64,000 nt of DNA from Ignavibacteria bacterium (lineage in GTDB: Bacteria; Bacteroidota; Ignavibacteria; Kapaibacteriales; UBA2268): assembly GCA_016844745.1 (NCBI GenBank), contig JAERMQ010000006.1, forward strand, positions 62,001-126,000, written 5' to 3'. The number at the start of each line of letters is the position of its first letter. The first letter of the stretch is position 1. Under the pieces are notes generated by a model. That model did not search any database. It saw only the letters and a program-made list of their open reading frames with translations, and was not told where the DNA came from. This document shows, in pieces, positions 28,961 to 39,142 of the stretch. The position numbers were made by a program, and so were the translations under genes.

Positions 28961-29695
28961 ATGAATAGACTAAATATAAACATGAAGAAATTTTATTTTA
29001 AGACAATGTTATTTCTTTTTATACTCACACCAGCATACAGCCAGCCTAAGTTGGTGATTGTCGGGGGGGATACTCACGATTGGGGAAAAGTATCGGGCGC
29101 CAATCCATTGAAACAGGAAATTAAAATAACCAATCAAGGCGACAAAAAACTAATTATTACCGAAGTCAAGCCAGGATGCGGCTGCACTTCCGCACCCCTT
29201 GATAAAAAGGAACTGGAATTCGGCGATACTGCAACAATGAGCGTTCAACTCAATGTGGGGGCTTCATCCGGTGATATAACAAAATCAATTACGATTTCGT
29301 CCAATGACCCTCAGTCGGACGGGAAGCATTTTTTATGGCTGAAAGCAAATATATATAATGCTATTGATATTCAGCCAATGCGCCTTTTGTTTAATCAGAT
29401 GGAAATTGGGCAAAAATCAACAAGTTCATCAAAAATTATAAATAACTCTAAATCTGTTGTGAAGCTCACTGGTGTTGATGTTAGACCATACCAAATTTTT
29501 ACTATTAATTTAAAAGGGGATGAATCAATAAAACCCGGTGAATCCTTAGAGTTGACGGGAACAGTCATACCAAAAATAACCGGACCCTTTAGTGGAAATA
29601 TTAAATTCAAAACCGATAATAAAGATTATCCTGAAATTTCTATTGAAGCATGGGGAGTGGTCAATGCTGCAAAGTCCCAGGCTCAAAATAAATAG
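28961..29695 (+). CDS. DUF1573 domain-containing protein
   Basis: HDWGKVSGANPLKQEIKITNQGDKKLIITEVKPGCGCTSAPLDKKELEFGDTATMSV; ATG 28961 preferred over upstream GTG. Confidence 0.88.
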   Translation: MNRLNINMKKFYFKTMLFLFILTPAYSQPKLVIVGGDTHDWGKVSGANPLKQEIKITNQGDKKLIITEVKPGCGCTSAPLDKKELEFGDTATMSVQLNVGASSGDITKSITISSNDPQSDGKHFLWLKANIYNAIDIQPMRLLFNQMEIGQKSTSSSKIINNSKSVVKLTGVDVRPYQIFTINLKGDESIKPGESLELTGTVIPKITGPFSGNIKFKTDNKDYPEISIEAWGVVNAAKSQAQNK

Positions 29696-29712
29696 ACTCA
29701 TATTCAGGACAT

Positions 29713-29770
29713 TAACAACGTTGGAAAATCAATTCTATCGAGTGAAATTATTGAAATTCCAACGTTGTTA
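29713..29770. terminator. Hairpin TAACAACGTTGGAA ... TTCCAACGTTGTTA between convergent genes
   Basis: Perfect 14-bp stem, 30-nt loop. Confidence 0.5.
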
Positions 29771-29794
29771 AAGACTAATTTTTTTCTTTTTGAT

Positions 29795-30433
29795 TTAATC
29801 TCTATATTCTTCCTTTCCTTTTTCATTATGATTTTGATGTCCGTTTAATTCAAGCATTTTGAATAATGAAACGGTGAAATGCATATAATCAATATAAGCC
29901 TCTACAAATTTCCTTCCGGCTTCTATTGATTCGTCCTTCTTCTTTTGCGCTTCAGACGCTCTTTGATACTTCATTTTCACATTAGTCATTATTGCTTCGG
30001 TTAAATGGGTTAAAAGCTCATCGGAACTACCGGAATCCAAAGCGCCATCTGTTAATTCAATTGCGTGTGATTTTGCGGTTCCTGCGGGCTTTAGCCCGGT
30101 ATATGGAGCACCTTCGGCGGCTCTATGTATCCTTACGAGTGTCTCAAAGAAATACATATCAGCCATTTCTTTAGTATCTTCGTTGAGCGAACGTAGTTTC
30201 ATTGTTCTTTCAAACAGTGTGGTAATTTCTTTCTCGGATTCCTTTTTTACCCATTTTAGTACAAACTTAACATCGCCGGTCTTAAGTGCTTTTCTGGCAT
30301 CTGTTATGACGGGACCATCCAAAGCATCGCAATGAGCCTGCGATTTATTAGTTGATAAAAGGAATAAAAATATTCCGGAGATTATGAGCAAGAATGTTTT
30401 GCTCTTCAATAATTTAAACATAGAAAACCTCAT
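29795..30433 (-). CDS. DUF6448-like family protein
   Basis: HCDALDGPVITDARKALKTGDV...FFETLVRIHRAAEGAPYTGLKPAG. Confidence 0.7.
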   Translation of the reverse strand: MRFSMFKLLKSKTFLLIISGIFLFLLSTNKSQAHCDALDGPVITDARKALKTGDVKFVLKWVKKESEKEITTLFERTMKLRSLNEDTKEMADMYFFETLVRIHRAAEGAPYTGLKPAGTAKSHAIELTDGALDSGSSDELLTHLTEAIMTNVKMKYQRASEAQKKKDESIEAGRKFVEAYIDYMHFTVSLFKMLELNGHQNHNEKGKEEYRD

Positions 30434-30724
30434 AAAAATTTTAAAAATTATATTTTGTTTATTGTAATTGAATAATTGAATAATTGATTCATACCCTATA
30501 AAACCTTATAAAAAAGATCACTATAAATCAAAAATTCAATTTACAAAATTCATAGGTTAGTTAACGTTAACTAACTAAAATTATTTTATTTTCTTTTTAT
30601 CCTTTGCATTATTTTTATTAAAAAATTATCAAAACTATATTTTTTGTTTTTAGTTGAAACTAAATTCTCTTAATTTCGTAATTATTAAATAAGTATTTCT
30701 AATGTTAATAATTTTGAGGAATTT

Positions 30725-32803
30725 ATGAAAATCCTTATACCAGCTACCTTGATTCTACTTATAGCCCTATCTATGAATGCACAGACATTAAAAAATTATT
30801 CAATACTTCCAACAAAATCAATACCCATTTCAGATACTATTCATGGATTTGTTATGACAGATAATTACCGTTGGCTTGAAGATAAAGATGACCCAAGAGT
30901 TAAGGAATGGTCACATGCACAACATGATTACACTGTTAATTTAATAAAAACGCAAACTCATGAAATTAAAGGATTCCGTGAAGAAATCGAAAGGTATTTG
31001 GATAGAGATATAGTCGGAGCGCCATTTTTCAAAGGCAAAAGGGAATTTTTCTATTCGAAGAAAAAGGGCGAGCAACAGTATAAAATCTATACAAGATTAG
31101 AAGGCAAAGAAATTAAAATATTCGACCCGGAAGAGCTTGACCCAAGCGGTAAAACATCATCAACAGGATTTGTCTTAACCAAAGACGGCAATAAAGCTGC
31201 GATTGGTTATCAATTCAAAGGCGATGAAATCAGTCATTACCAAATAATTGATACAAAAACCGGACAAAAACTAGGAACTTCCATCGATGATTTATATGGT
31301 TTCGCATGGACAAAAGATGAGAAACATGCTTATATTACGCTCCGCACAAAAGAAATGATAACCAAGCAATTACCGCTCCCAACCTATTTGCATACAATAG
31401 GGGAGAGCCACGATAAAGATGTTTATTTATTTGCTCCGAAGGATGCTAAAGACTTTGCATCTATTTGGGATGATGAAGACGAAGATGTCAGCTTTTATTC
31501 AGAGGGGGATTTCTATTCCAATACACTGAAAATCAAGCGCCATGGCATCGATAATGATTTTGTAACAATCTATTCAAGTAAAAATTTCAAAGCCGATGTT
31601 AATTTAAAAAAAGGCAAACTCTACTTCCAAACTAATGACGAAGCCCCTAATTTTAAAATCATGGTAGCCGACCTTGCTCATCCTGAGTTTTCAAATTGGA
31701 AAACATTTTATCCCGAAAAAGAAACCGTCCTGGAAGATTTTGTAATAACAAATGATAACGTAATAGTTCGTTATAAAAAGGATGTTCTGGCGCGGCTCTT
31801 CGTCTATGATTTAATCGGTAATCCCATACGTGAACTGGAATTGCCTGAGGTTGCAAATGTCAGTTCGATGAGCTATCAAAAGGAATCTAATACTGTTTAT
31901 GTTTCGATGAATACTTTCACAGCGCCTTCCAAAATGTACAAAATTGATGGCAGCAAGCTTAACTGGGAATTTTTCTATCAGGATAAACCATCAATCGAAA
32001 CTAAAGATATCGAATCGAAAATGGTTTTCTATAATTCTAATGACGGTGTGAAAGTGCCAATGTTTATTGTCTATCGAAAAGGGACACAATTTGACGGTAA
32101 TAATCCAGCATTGCTCTATGGATATGGTGGTTTCAATGTCAGCATGGGACCGAATTATCTTGGTGTAACGGCTTCGTTTATAAATCGTGGTGGAGTTTAT
32201 GCTATTGCCTGCCTCCGTGGGGGCGATGAATACGGCGAAAACTGGCACCGCAACGGTATGCTTTTCAACAAACAAAATACTTTCAATGATTTTATTTCTG
32301 CCGCTCAATTCCTTATCGATAATAAATATACCAACAGTAATAAGCTTGCTATCAAGGGCGGCAGCAATGGAGGTCTGTTGATAGGTGCAACAATTACCCA
32401 GCGTCCGGATTTATTCCGTGCGGCAATATGTGCTGTTCCATTATTGGATATGCTTCGTTATCATAAATTCCTGATTGCCAGATACTGGATTCCCGAATAT
32501 GGCGACCCTGATAAAAAGGAAGATTTCCTGAATATTCTGAAATATTCACCATATCAAAATTTTAAGCCTGGCTTTAATTATCCGGCAATGCTCGTTAAGG
32601 CAGGCGAGAACGACTCACGCGTTGACCCGCTTCATGCTAAAAAATTCGCTGCCGCTTTGCAGAACAATCCTGGTCAGAAGAATCCAATCCTTCTTTTTAT
32701 TGATTTCGATAGCGGGCATGGTTCCGGGCAATCGGTTAAGCAAATGACTGATAATATCGAGCTTGAATGGCGATTTTTGATGAATGAGATTGGAGTGAAA
32801 TAA
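30725..32803 (+). CDS. Prolyl oligopeptidase family serine peptidase (S9)
   Basis: YGYGGFNVS, RGGDEYGENWH, GGSNGGLL, catalytic Asp/His region SRVDPLHAKKF...GHGSG. Confidence 0.93.
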   Translation: MKILIPATLILLIALSMNAQTLKNYSILPTKSIPISDTIHGFVMTDNYRWLEDKDDPRVKEWSHAQHDYTVNLIKTQTHEIKGFREEIERYLDRDIVGAPFFKGKREFFYSKKKGEQQYKIYTRLEGKEIKIFDPEELDPSGKTSSTGFVLTKDGNKAAIGYQFKGDEISHYQIIDTKTGQKLGTSIDDLYGFAWTKDEKHAYITLRTKEMITKQLPLPTYLHTIGESHDKDVYLFAPKDAKDFASIWDDEDEDVSFYSEGDFYSNTLKIKRHGIDNDFVTIYSSKNFKADVNLKKGKLYFQTNDEAPNFKIMVADLAHPEFSNWKTFYPEKETVLEDFVITNDNVIVRYKKDVLARLFVYDLIGNPIRELELPEVANVSSMSYQKESNTVYVSMNTFTAPSKMYKIDGSKLNWEFFYQDKPSIETKDIESKMVFYNSNDGVKVPMFIVYRKGTQFDGNNPALLYGYGGFNVSMGPNYLGVTASFINRGGVYAIACLRGGDEYGENWHRNGMLFNKQNTFNDFISAAQFLIDNKYTNSNKLAIKGGSNGGLLIGATITQRPDLFRAAICAVPLLDMLRYHKFLIARYWIPEYGDPDKKEDFLNILKYSPYQNFKPGFNYPAMLVKAGENDSRVDPLHAKKFAAALQNNPGQKNPILLFIDFDSGHGSGQSVKQMTDNIELEWRFLMNEIGVK

Positions 32804-32917
32804 TGGTTAATGGTCAATGGTCAATGGTCAATGGTTAATGGTCAATGGTCAATGGTCAATGGTCAATGGTCAATGGTTAATGGTCAATGGTCAATGGTTA
32901 ATGGTCAATGGTTAATG
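32801..32917. repeat. Heptamer array TAATGGT/CAATGGT, 16 full units
   Basis: Counted directly; first 3 bases are the S9 peptidase stop codon. Confidence 0.97.
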
Positions 32918-33169
32918 TGTAAAGAAAAAATCCTATAATCCTATAATGTTTTAATCAAGTATATCAAGATTCAGATTATTTTTTTTGGATTTTGTAATGG
33001 AATGAACTAATTTTGACGCTGTAGGAGTTTAGGTTATTAGTCTTTTAGATTATTATTAGGAATAATTTAAGAGTGTGTCTAATAATCTGCAGGGAATTGA
33101 CTAATAGCCTATCTGTCTATCAGTCTGTTAATTTAAAAAATGATTTATTATTATAAGCCGGAGCCGATT

Positions 33170-36100
33170 ATGAAGAAAGTTTTTTTTACTTTTATTTTTG
33201 CAATATTTATCTTATCAATCGAATTGAATGCACAGTCGGTATGGGACGAGATTCCTTATCCCGCGGGGATTAATTCCAAAGTTGTGCAGGTAATTTATAC
33301 CGGGAATACTATTTATATAGCTACTCAATTGGATGGCGTATATTCTTCAGCTAAACCTTTTACATCATGGAAACAGGCTAACCTTTCCGGAGATAATACT
33401 AATCCGATAATTTCCATGTTTCAAACATTGGACGGCAATTTGTATGTTTCACGGAATAATAGGATATATAGATGGAATACTACTATGAAGGCATGGGAGT
33501 CTAATAATTATTTCTTTGAAATACAATCAACCCTTTATTGCCTTGTTCCAACTTATAAAGGTAGTTTTCTTGCGGGAACGAACAAAGGTATTCTCGAATC
33601 TCAAGGTAGTCTTGCCGATTGGTTGGATATTTCCGAAAATAATCCAGGATTAAATGTGAGAAAGATTGCCTGTACTCCAACTAATCAAATCTATATGTTT
33701 TCCGATAGTCCTTATGGAGGTCTGTTTTATACTCCTTCATCAGGGGATTTATGGGTAAAAACAGCCGGTCTGGATAAAACCAATCCAATAGCAGGATTCA
33801 CATCGAATGCTAATGCTACTTATGCTTATTATGATTCATTGATATTCCAATATTCTACAAAAGATAAGAAATGGATTAATTTTCGAACTGCGAATTACAG
33901 TCCAATTTCCTGCTTGGTTTCAGATTTAAGCGGTAATCTGGCTTGTGGGGAAAGTAAAACACTATCGATATATAACGCATCCGAAGATACGGTTTATGAC
34001 AATCATCCCAATTTATTCTTCCCATCGAATATATACTCGGTATCAATGAATCAATCAGGATTCATGGCTGTTGCATGCCAGAAATTCTTATATGTAACCG
34101 ATTTCACTTTCAACCAATTATTCACCAGCATGCATACTCAACCGAAGCTATTTAAGTATATTGTTTTCACAGATTCAAAAAATAATCCGATAGCAAACAG
34201 GACTTTAAAATTATACAAAGCAAGCTGTGATAATAACCAGCTATTTATTCAAGATGTTACAACTAATGCCGATGGAATATTGGAAATAAATTTTGGGAAA
34301 GCAGGTTTGAAAGTCGCTGATTTATTGAAATTTGAGCGATTCATTATCAGTTCTCCTACTGTTAAAATCGGGCATGAAGAATTGAATTATAAGAATTTTG
34401 ATATTTATTTGAATAATATGAAATTCGATTCTGTAGGTACTCCATCATATTACCCGTTAGGCGTCACCGATACTCAATATGTAACGCTCGACCACATGCA
34501 AATTTTGCAAAACCTGGTAATTTCTATCGAATGGGAAACCAAAAGGGAATATATGGATTCTATCAAGCTTTGGACAGGCTGGCTTAATGATTATTTATGG
34601 GATGTAACCGACGGACAGTTGCGGCTTGGTAAAGTTATTGTTTATGACGGCAAGCAAAAGTGGAGCAGCGCCGATATTCGCTTTTATGCAAGCAATAGCA
34701 TATTTCCGGCTTCCTATTCAGGTGGGGTTGCCTTATCTGAAAAATATAATGCACAGGTGCGAATGCCAAGATGCATAGTGTCACTCGGCTTAATCGATAA
34801 TATTGCTGAAACCGATTCCCCGAATTGGTACCAAAAACCAGATAAGTTCCATCTGAATCCTAATACTATGGCTTATGGATTAGGTAAGTATTTATGGGGT
34901 TTCTATGAAGAATGGGTTTATTCCCTTCCTCAGAACCAGACCATTATTCCAAAGGATTATAATTTCGGTTTTATGGATAATTATCTTTTAACGAATACAT
35001 ATGGCTCGGAAATGTCTAATCCATCCCGCTATATACTCGATGGTTACAAGCTCACTGCACAATATCTTATGAATGGTTCCGATTGCTGGACTCAATTCGA
35101 AAAGAAATTCGAAGGCGATTATCAGGATAGCAGTTATACTATTTGGTGTCCAATAACGAAACCTTCGGAAAGGAAACTACCTTTAAACATGGATTATTTA
35201 ACCGGACCGGTAGATTTCCAAACCGGGCAGTTCACTTGCGCTTCGAGAACAAATACCGATATTACCGTTAAAAAGCAAAATAAAGGTGCAGGAGATTTTT
35301 ATGCCCAATATAAAATCACAAGTGGTACCCAGGTGTCATATCCTGATTCTTACTTAGCCGAAGAGAAGGATGGAGGATATTTCATCAAGACCGTTCAAGG
35401 CAGGGCATCGGTCTTCGGTCGTGCTAATATACTTGGTGCTATGGTTGGAGACAGGCTTATAGCATCACGGGCTGACCATTACATTCAGCAATATTACTCC
35501 CGTACTTATGAATTATTAACTATTAGTTCAAACGAAAAATCCGGCGACAAGCCTCTCGCTGAGCCAAATAGTTGTATCCTGAATCCGATTAACGGATATT
35601 ATAATGCCGTACCGTCCTTTGCTTACGATGATGCCGGCAGGCTGCAATTGAAATTTATGACCAACAAAGAATTCGGCTCTTCGGCAAAACTCAGCGTTCA
35701 GTATGCCGGAGGAACAAAGATAAATACTTTAATGGAATTGGATGTACCTGCAAAAACTTATTATACTACACTGACAGATAGTTTGGATTTGGAGGGTGGA
35801 TTTCTTTTCTATGGCGGAGATAATGATTCAAAAGTATTCTTTATACCGGTTATATATCGGAATTATTTCAACGGAGGCGCTACCGCTATTTCTTCGTATG
35901 ATGGGAGAGTCGAATTATTCTGCAATGAAAATAAAGCCGTGCAAACCTACTTTATTTCATCGATGGACTTTCTTCGCGATACGACCGGCTTCGACATTAG
36001 CGATGAGTGTATCGGTGCTATGTATTCCATTGCTTCCAATCCGCATGTTGCCCAGCTTCCCGGGATAAATGTCCTGACTTTCAGGTATGATGTTGACGAA

Positions 36101-36547
36101 CTATTTATCAAAACACCGAATACATTAAAGATTTTCAGATGGGACGAGAGCGGAAGAAAATGGGCTTTGTTGAATAGCATTGTCGATACGGCAGCTAAGA
36201 CAGTGAGCGTAAGGGTATCGAGCTTAGGAACCTATGCCCTGTTTGCAACCGAAAAAACAGTTGGTCTGCTCGATTATTCTTACGAAGATATCTTTAATCT
36301 GGAGGTAAAGCCCAATCCTGCTTCCGATAATTCCGAAATCAGGTTCGAATTGCCCGCGCCGGCTAATGTGCGTCTCAGTTTATACGATGAACTTGGGAAT
36401 CAAAGAACAAAAATCTTCACCGGAACTCTTGCTCAGGGACGCTATGCTTTGCCAGTAGATGCTACTAATATTGAAAATGGCGTTTACTTCGTGCGAATGG
36501 AAGCCGGAGGACGCATCTTTACAAAGAAGTTTATAGTAGTAAGATAA
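33170..36547 (+). CDS. Large secreted protein with T9SS C-terminal domain
   Basis: Signal peptide; C-term LEVKPNPASDNSEIRFELPAPANVRLSLYDELG...GVYFVRMEAGGRIFTKKFIVVR. Confidence 0.8.
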   Translation: MKKVFFTFIFAIFILSIELNAQSVWDEIPYPAGINSKVVQVIYTGNTIYIATQLDGVYSSAKPFTSWKQANLSGDNTNPIISMFQTLDGNLYVSRNNRIYRWNTTMKAWESNNYFFEIQSTLYCLVPTYKGSFLAGTNKGILESQGSLADWLDISENNPGLNVRKIACTPTNQIYMFSDSPYGGLFYTPSSGDLWVKTAGLDKTNPIAGFTSNANATYAYYDSLIFQYSTKDKKWINFRTANYSPISCLVSDLSGNLACGESKTLSIYNASEDTVYDNHPNLFFPSNIYSVSMNQSGFMAVACQKFLYVTDFTFNQLFTSMHTQPKLFKYIVFTDSKNNPIANRTLKLYKASCDNNQLFIQDVTTNADGILEINFGKAGLKVADLLKFERFIISSPTVKIGHEELNYKNFDIYLNNMKFDSVGTPSYYPLGVTDTQYVTLDHMQILQNLVISIEWETKREYMDSIKLWTGWLNDYLWDVTDGQLRLGKVIVYDGKQKWSSADIRFYASNSIFPASYSGGVALSEKYNAQVRMPRCIVSLGLIDNIAETDSPNWYQKPDKFHLNPNTMAYGLGKYLWGFYEEWVYSLPQNQTIIPKDYNFGFMDNYLLTNTYGSEMSNPSRYILDGYKLTAQYLMNGSDCWTQFEKKFEGDYQDSSYTIWCPITKPSERKLPLNMDYLTGPVDFQTGQFTCASRTNTDITVKKQNKGAGDFYAQYKITSGTQVSYPDSYLAEEKDGGYFIKTVQGRASVFGRANILGAMVGDRLIASRADHYIQQYYSRTYELLTISSNEKSGDKPLAEPNSCILNPINGYYNAVPSFAYDDAGRLQLKFMTNKEFGSSAKLSVQYAGGTKINTLMELDVPAKTYYTTLTDSLDLEGGFLFYGGDNDSKVFFIPVIYRNYFNGGATAISSYDGRVELFCNENKAVQTYFISSMDFLRDTTGFDISDECIGAMYSIASNPHVAQLPGINVLTFRYDVDELFIKTPNTLKIFRWDESGRKWALLNSIVDTAAKTVSVRVSSLGTYALFATEKTVGLLDYSYEDIFNLEVKPNPASDNSEIRFELPAPANVRLSLYDELGNQRTKIFTGTLAQGRYALPVDATNIENGVYFVRMEAGGRIFTKKFIVVR

Positions 36548-36574
36548 TTGTTAATTCCTTAATCTTGAGATTTT

Positions 36575-36607
36575 AGATGTCCATCATCTGCCAGATGTTG
36601 GACATCT
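36575..36607. repeat. Hairpin AGATGTCCATCATCTGCCAGATGTTGGACATCT
   Basis: 15-bp arms, loop GCC; perfect sister copy at 50143-50175. Confidence 0.85.
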
Positions 36608-36665
36608 TGACTGTCTTTATACCAAACAAAATTAAACTATCCGGTATATATATTCCCAAAGTACC

Positions 36666-36688
36666 CAGTCAGAAGTAACTTCTGACTG
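36666..36688. repeat. Hairpin CAGTCAGAAGTAACTTCTGACTG; degenerate copy at 36807-36825
   Basis: 10-bp arms. Confidence 0.8.
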
Positions 36689-36703
36689 TAGGGGAAACTG
36701 CCA

Positions 36704-36788
36704 CTTCTACCATAATTTAATCCCTGACAGGATAATCTATCATTACCGGATCGTATTCCCTACCATAATATAATCCCTGACGGGATAT
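36704..36788. repeat. Two copies of CTACCATAATNTAATCCCTGACRGGATA
   Basis: 36704-36733 and 36760-36788. Confidence 0.75.
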
Positions 36789-36845
36789 ATATTCCCCAAT
36801 TACACAGTCAGAAGGAACATCTGACAATAAGCTAATTCTGAAAAA

Positions 36846-38582
36846 TTATCTCACCTTAACAAACTTCTGAAACAAGCTTCCAGACTGCACAAAATAAATG
36901 CCTTCCGGCAAACCGGATACATCTACTCTCATCAAAGTTCCTTCTCCCAGCATGGAGAGGGTCGGTGTGACGTTGGTATAATCACACTCACCTAACATAT
37001 TATATATCTTTATGTTATGCAGAGATGCAGCCTGTTGGGACCCTACAGATATTTCGATGAATTCGGAGGCTGGATTAGGATATACATTTAGGTTCTTTTC
37101 TACAATTTCTTCAATAACTTCATTAACAACCGGGAATAATAATTGACATATTCCGGTACTATCAAAACCTATGTTAGAAGAATATCTTTCATCTCCCGCA
37201 CCAATACAAGGTGAATTTTTTTGTAAAAAAGGAGGTGCGGAAAATAAAGGGTCTTGTCTTAAATTAAAGTAAGAATCAATATTATCTCCATTTTTATTTT
37301 TTGTTACAATTTTACCAATTCCCTCTTTATTTACACTGAAATAATTTCCGGACTTATTATTCCATATTAAATTATTTAATATTGTCGAAGTGTCAGTATT
37401 GTACAAATCATTTGTAAGATATATACCATAATTGTTATTTACAATGATATTATTAATATAATTACATCTTGAAAATAAATTATTGCCCAGATAATTAATA
37501 TATTGATAAACTCCTATACTGCAATCGAAAATAGTGTTATTTATGATTTCCGGATAAGAAGTGCAGAATAATGAAATACCTCTACTACAATTAAAAACTA
37601 CATTATTTTTAATAATAGGTTTACCCGGATAAATATCAATTCCTCTCCCCCCATATTTACCATAAATATTATAAACCAGATTGTTGATAATATTTATTTT
37701 TCCGGATGCATCATTTCTTGTAGAAGAATATATTCCAGACCCCTTACCATTATAAATTGAATTGCATTCAATTTGTGCATTATTATTTTGGTCTAACCAA
37801 ATACCAGCGCCTTCGTCATCATTTTGAAAATTATGTAAATTATTGTACATAATTTCTGTATAAATGTCCTTGTTGCTAATTATTCCTCTTGAATTGAAAT
37901 TTCTTAATTCGCAATTTAATACTATTAAATTTGAGTTAGTTGAATAAATGCAATTTGAGCAATATTCAATAATACAATTCTCAAATAAGGCATTAGTTCC
38001 TGATAATTCGAATCCATCCCAATCCAAAGGCGTTGGTTTATCGGAATTTGATGTGAATAATACTGGTGATTCTTTAGTTCCGGAAATTATTAAATAACCA
38101 TTTACTGTAAATTTATATTTACCCATGAACTTAATAACTGTCCCTTTTTGAACTATAAGAGTTGAGCTACTTGGCACACTTATATTATCAGTAACATAAT
38201 ATATAGTTTCATTAGTGAAAGTTCCGCTCAAAGTTCCTTTCAAGTATTCCCCGGCATTAGGTTCGAGAACAATATCATCTAAATGTTCTGTTTCAGATAA
38301 AACGACTGTATTTTTTTTATTGTAATACTTCTCCTGATATGATATTTTTGTATAAAGAATTTTATAAATACCACCTTTTAGCCCGATACTGTAGCTGCCA
38401 TCGGTATTTGAGAATGTCGAATCAAGAACTGCAGTAGGTGAGAAAGGCAGAAAGGTTATCTTAACCCCACTATGCTCAGTCTGGTTCTTTAGAAAGACAT
38501 TGCCGCTCACATCACAAAAGCTAATATATGAAAATGATATAAATATTAAACAGAATACAAGCAATTTCATATTATCACCCAA
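36846..38582 (-). CDS. Right-handed parallel beta-helix protein with T9SS C-terminal domain
   Basis: NosD-like N/I repeats; C-term LNVYPNPASEFIEIS...GIYFVQSGSLFQKFVKVR. Confidence 0.82.
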   Translation of the reverse strand: MGDNMKLLVFCLIFISFSYISFCDVSGNVFLKNQTEHSGVKITFLPFSPTAVLDSTFSNTDGSYSIGLKGGIYKILYTKISYQEKYYNKKNTVVLSETEHLDDIVLEPNAGEYLKGTLSGTFTNETIYYVTDNISVPSSSTLIVQKGTVIKFMGKYKFTVNGYLIISGTKESPVLFTSNSDKPTPLDWDGFELSGTNALFENCIIEYCSNCIYSTNSNLIVLNCELRNFNSRGIISNKDIYTEIMYNNLHNFQNDDEGAGIWLDQNNNAQIECNSIYNGKGSGIYSSTRNDASGKINIINNLVYNIYGKYGGRGIDIYPGKPIIKNNVVFNCSRGISLFCTSYPEIINNTIFDCSIGVYQYINYLGNNLFSRCNYINNIIVNNNYGIYLTNDLYNTDTSTILNNLIWNNKSGNYFSVNKEGIGKIVTKNKNGDNIDSYFNLRQDPLFSAPPFLQKNSPCIGAGDERYSSNIGFDSTGICQLLFPVVNEVIEEIVEKNLNVYPNPASEFIEISVGSQQAASLHNIKIYNMLGECDYTNVTPTLSMLGEGTLMRVDVSGLPEGIYFVQSGSLFQKFVKVR

Positions 38583-38801
38583 TTAATGTTAAATTTTTAA
38601 AATTTTATCTTCATATTCTAAGATATTTTCTCATTAATTCTGCTTCTATACTTACCTTTCCAAAGCTGCCCTGGCATACAATTACTTTACCTATTTTTCC
38701 ATCATTAAAACAATACAACAGTTCAAAACGTGAAAAGTTTCGCATAACAGAAAAAAAAATCTATCCTTGCGTTAAGATTTCATCTTGATGTGTAGTTCCG
38801 G

Positions 38802-38822
38802 CGTCAAGAGGAACTCTTGACG
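38802..38822. repeat. Hairpin CGTCAAGAGGAACTCTTGACG
   Basis: Same core as the 16943-17150 cluster. Confidence 0.9.
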
Positions 38823-38977
38823 TGAGGATAAAGGTATTGTGTAAAGACGTTGCATGCAACGTCTCTACAAAAATATTTTACCTTCTTATAAATCAATGCG
38901 TTCATCTTTGACTAAATTTTCTTAATTTTACATACGATACTTCCTCTTCCATAAGGAGAAGAAATATCGTACGGAAA

Positions 38978-39107
38978 TGGTCAATTTAGGCTGTTGGGGT
39001 TTAGAGAATTCTGAATTCTGAATTTTATTCAGCATTCAGCATTCAGCATTCAGCATTCAAAATTCAGAATTCCTAACAACCTAAAAGCCTACAGCCTAAA
39101 TTGACCA
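38978..39107. repeat. Composite element: 17-bp perfect terminal IR (TGGTCAATTTAGGCTGT), inner 12-bp IR, AATTCTG and ATTCAGC heptamer core
   Basis: Arms 38978-38994/39091-39107 and 39006-39017/39061-39072; ATTCAGC x4 at 39027-39054. Confidence 0.9.
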
Positions 39108-39135
39108 TTAACCATTAATCATTAACCATTGACCA
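39101..39135. repeat. Heptamer array TTGACCA/TTAACCA x5
   Basis: Counted directly; ends 7 bp before the RNB gene start. Confidence 0.92.
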
Positions 39136-39142
39136 TTAAAAT

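Noticed and set aside
32801-32917. Long repeat array considered as CRISPR
   Set aside because: Unit is a contiguous 7-mer with no spacers; no cas genes in the window.
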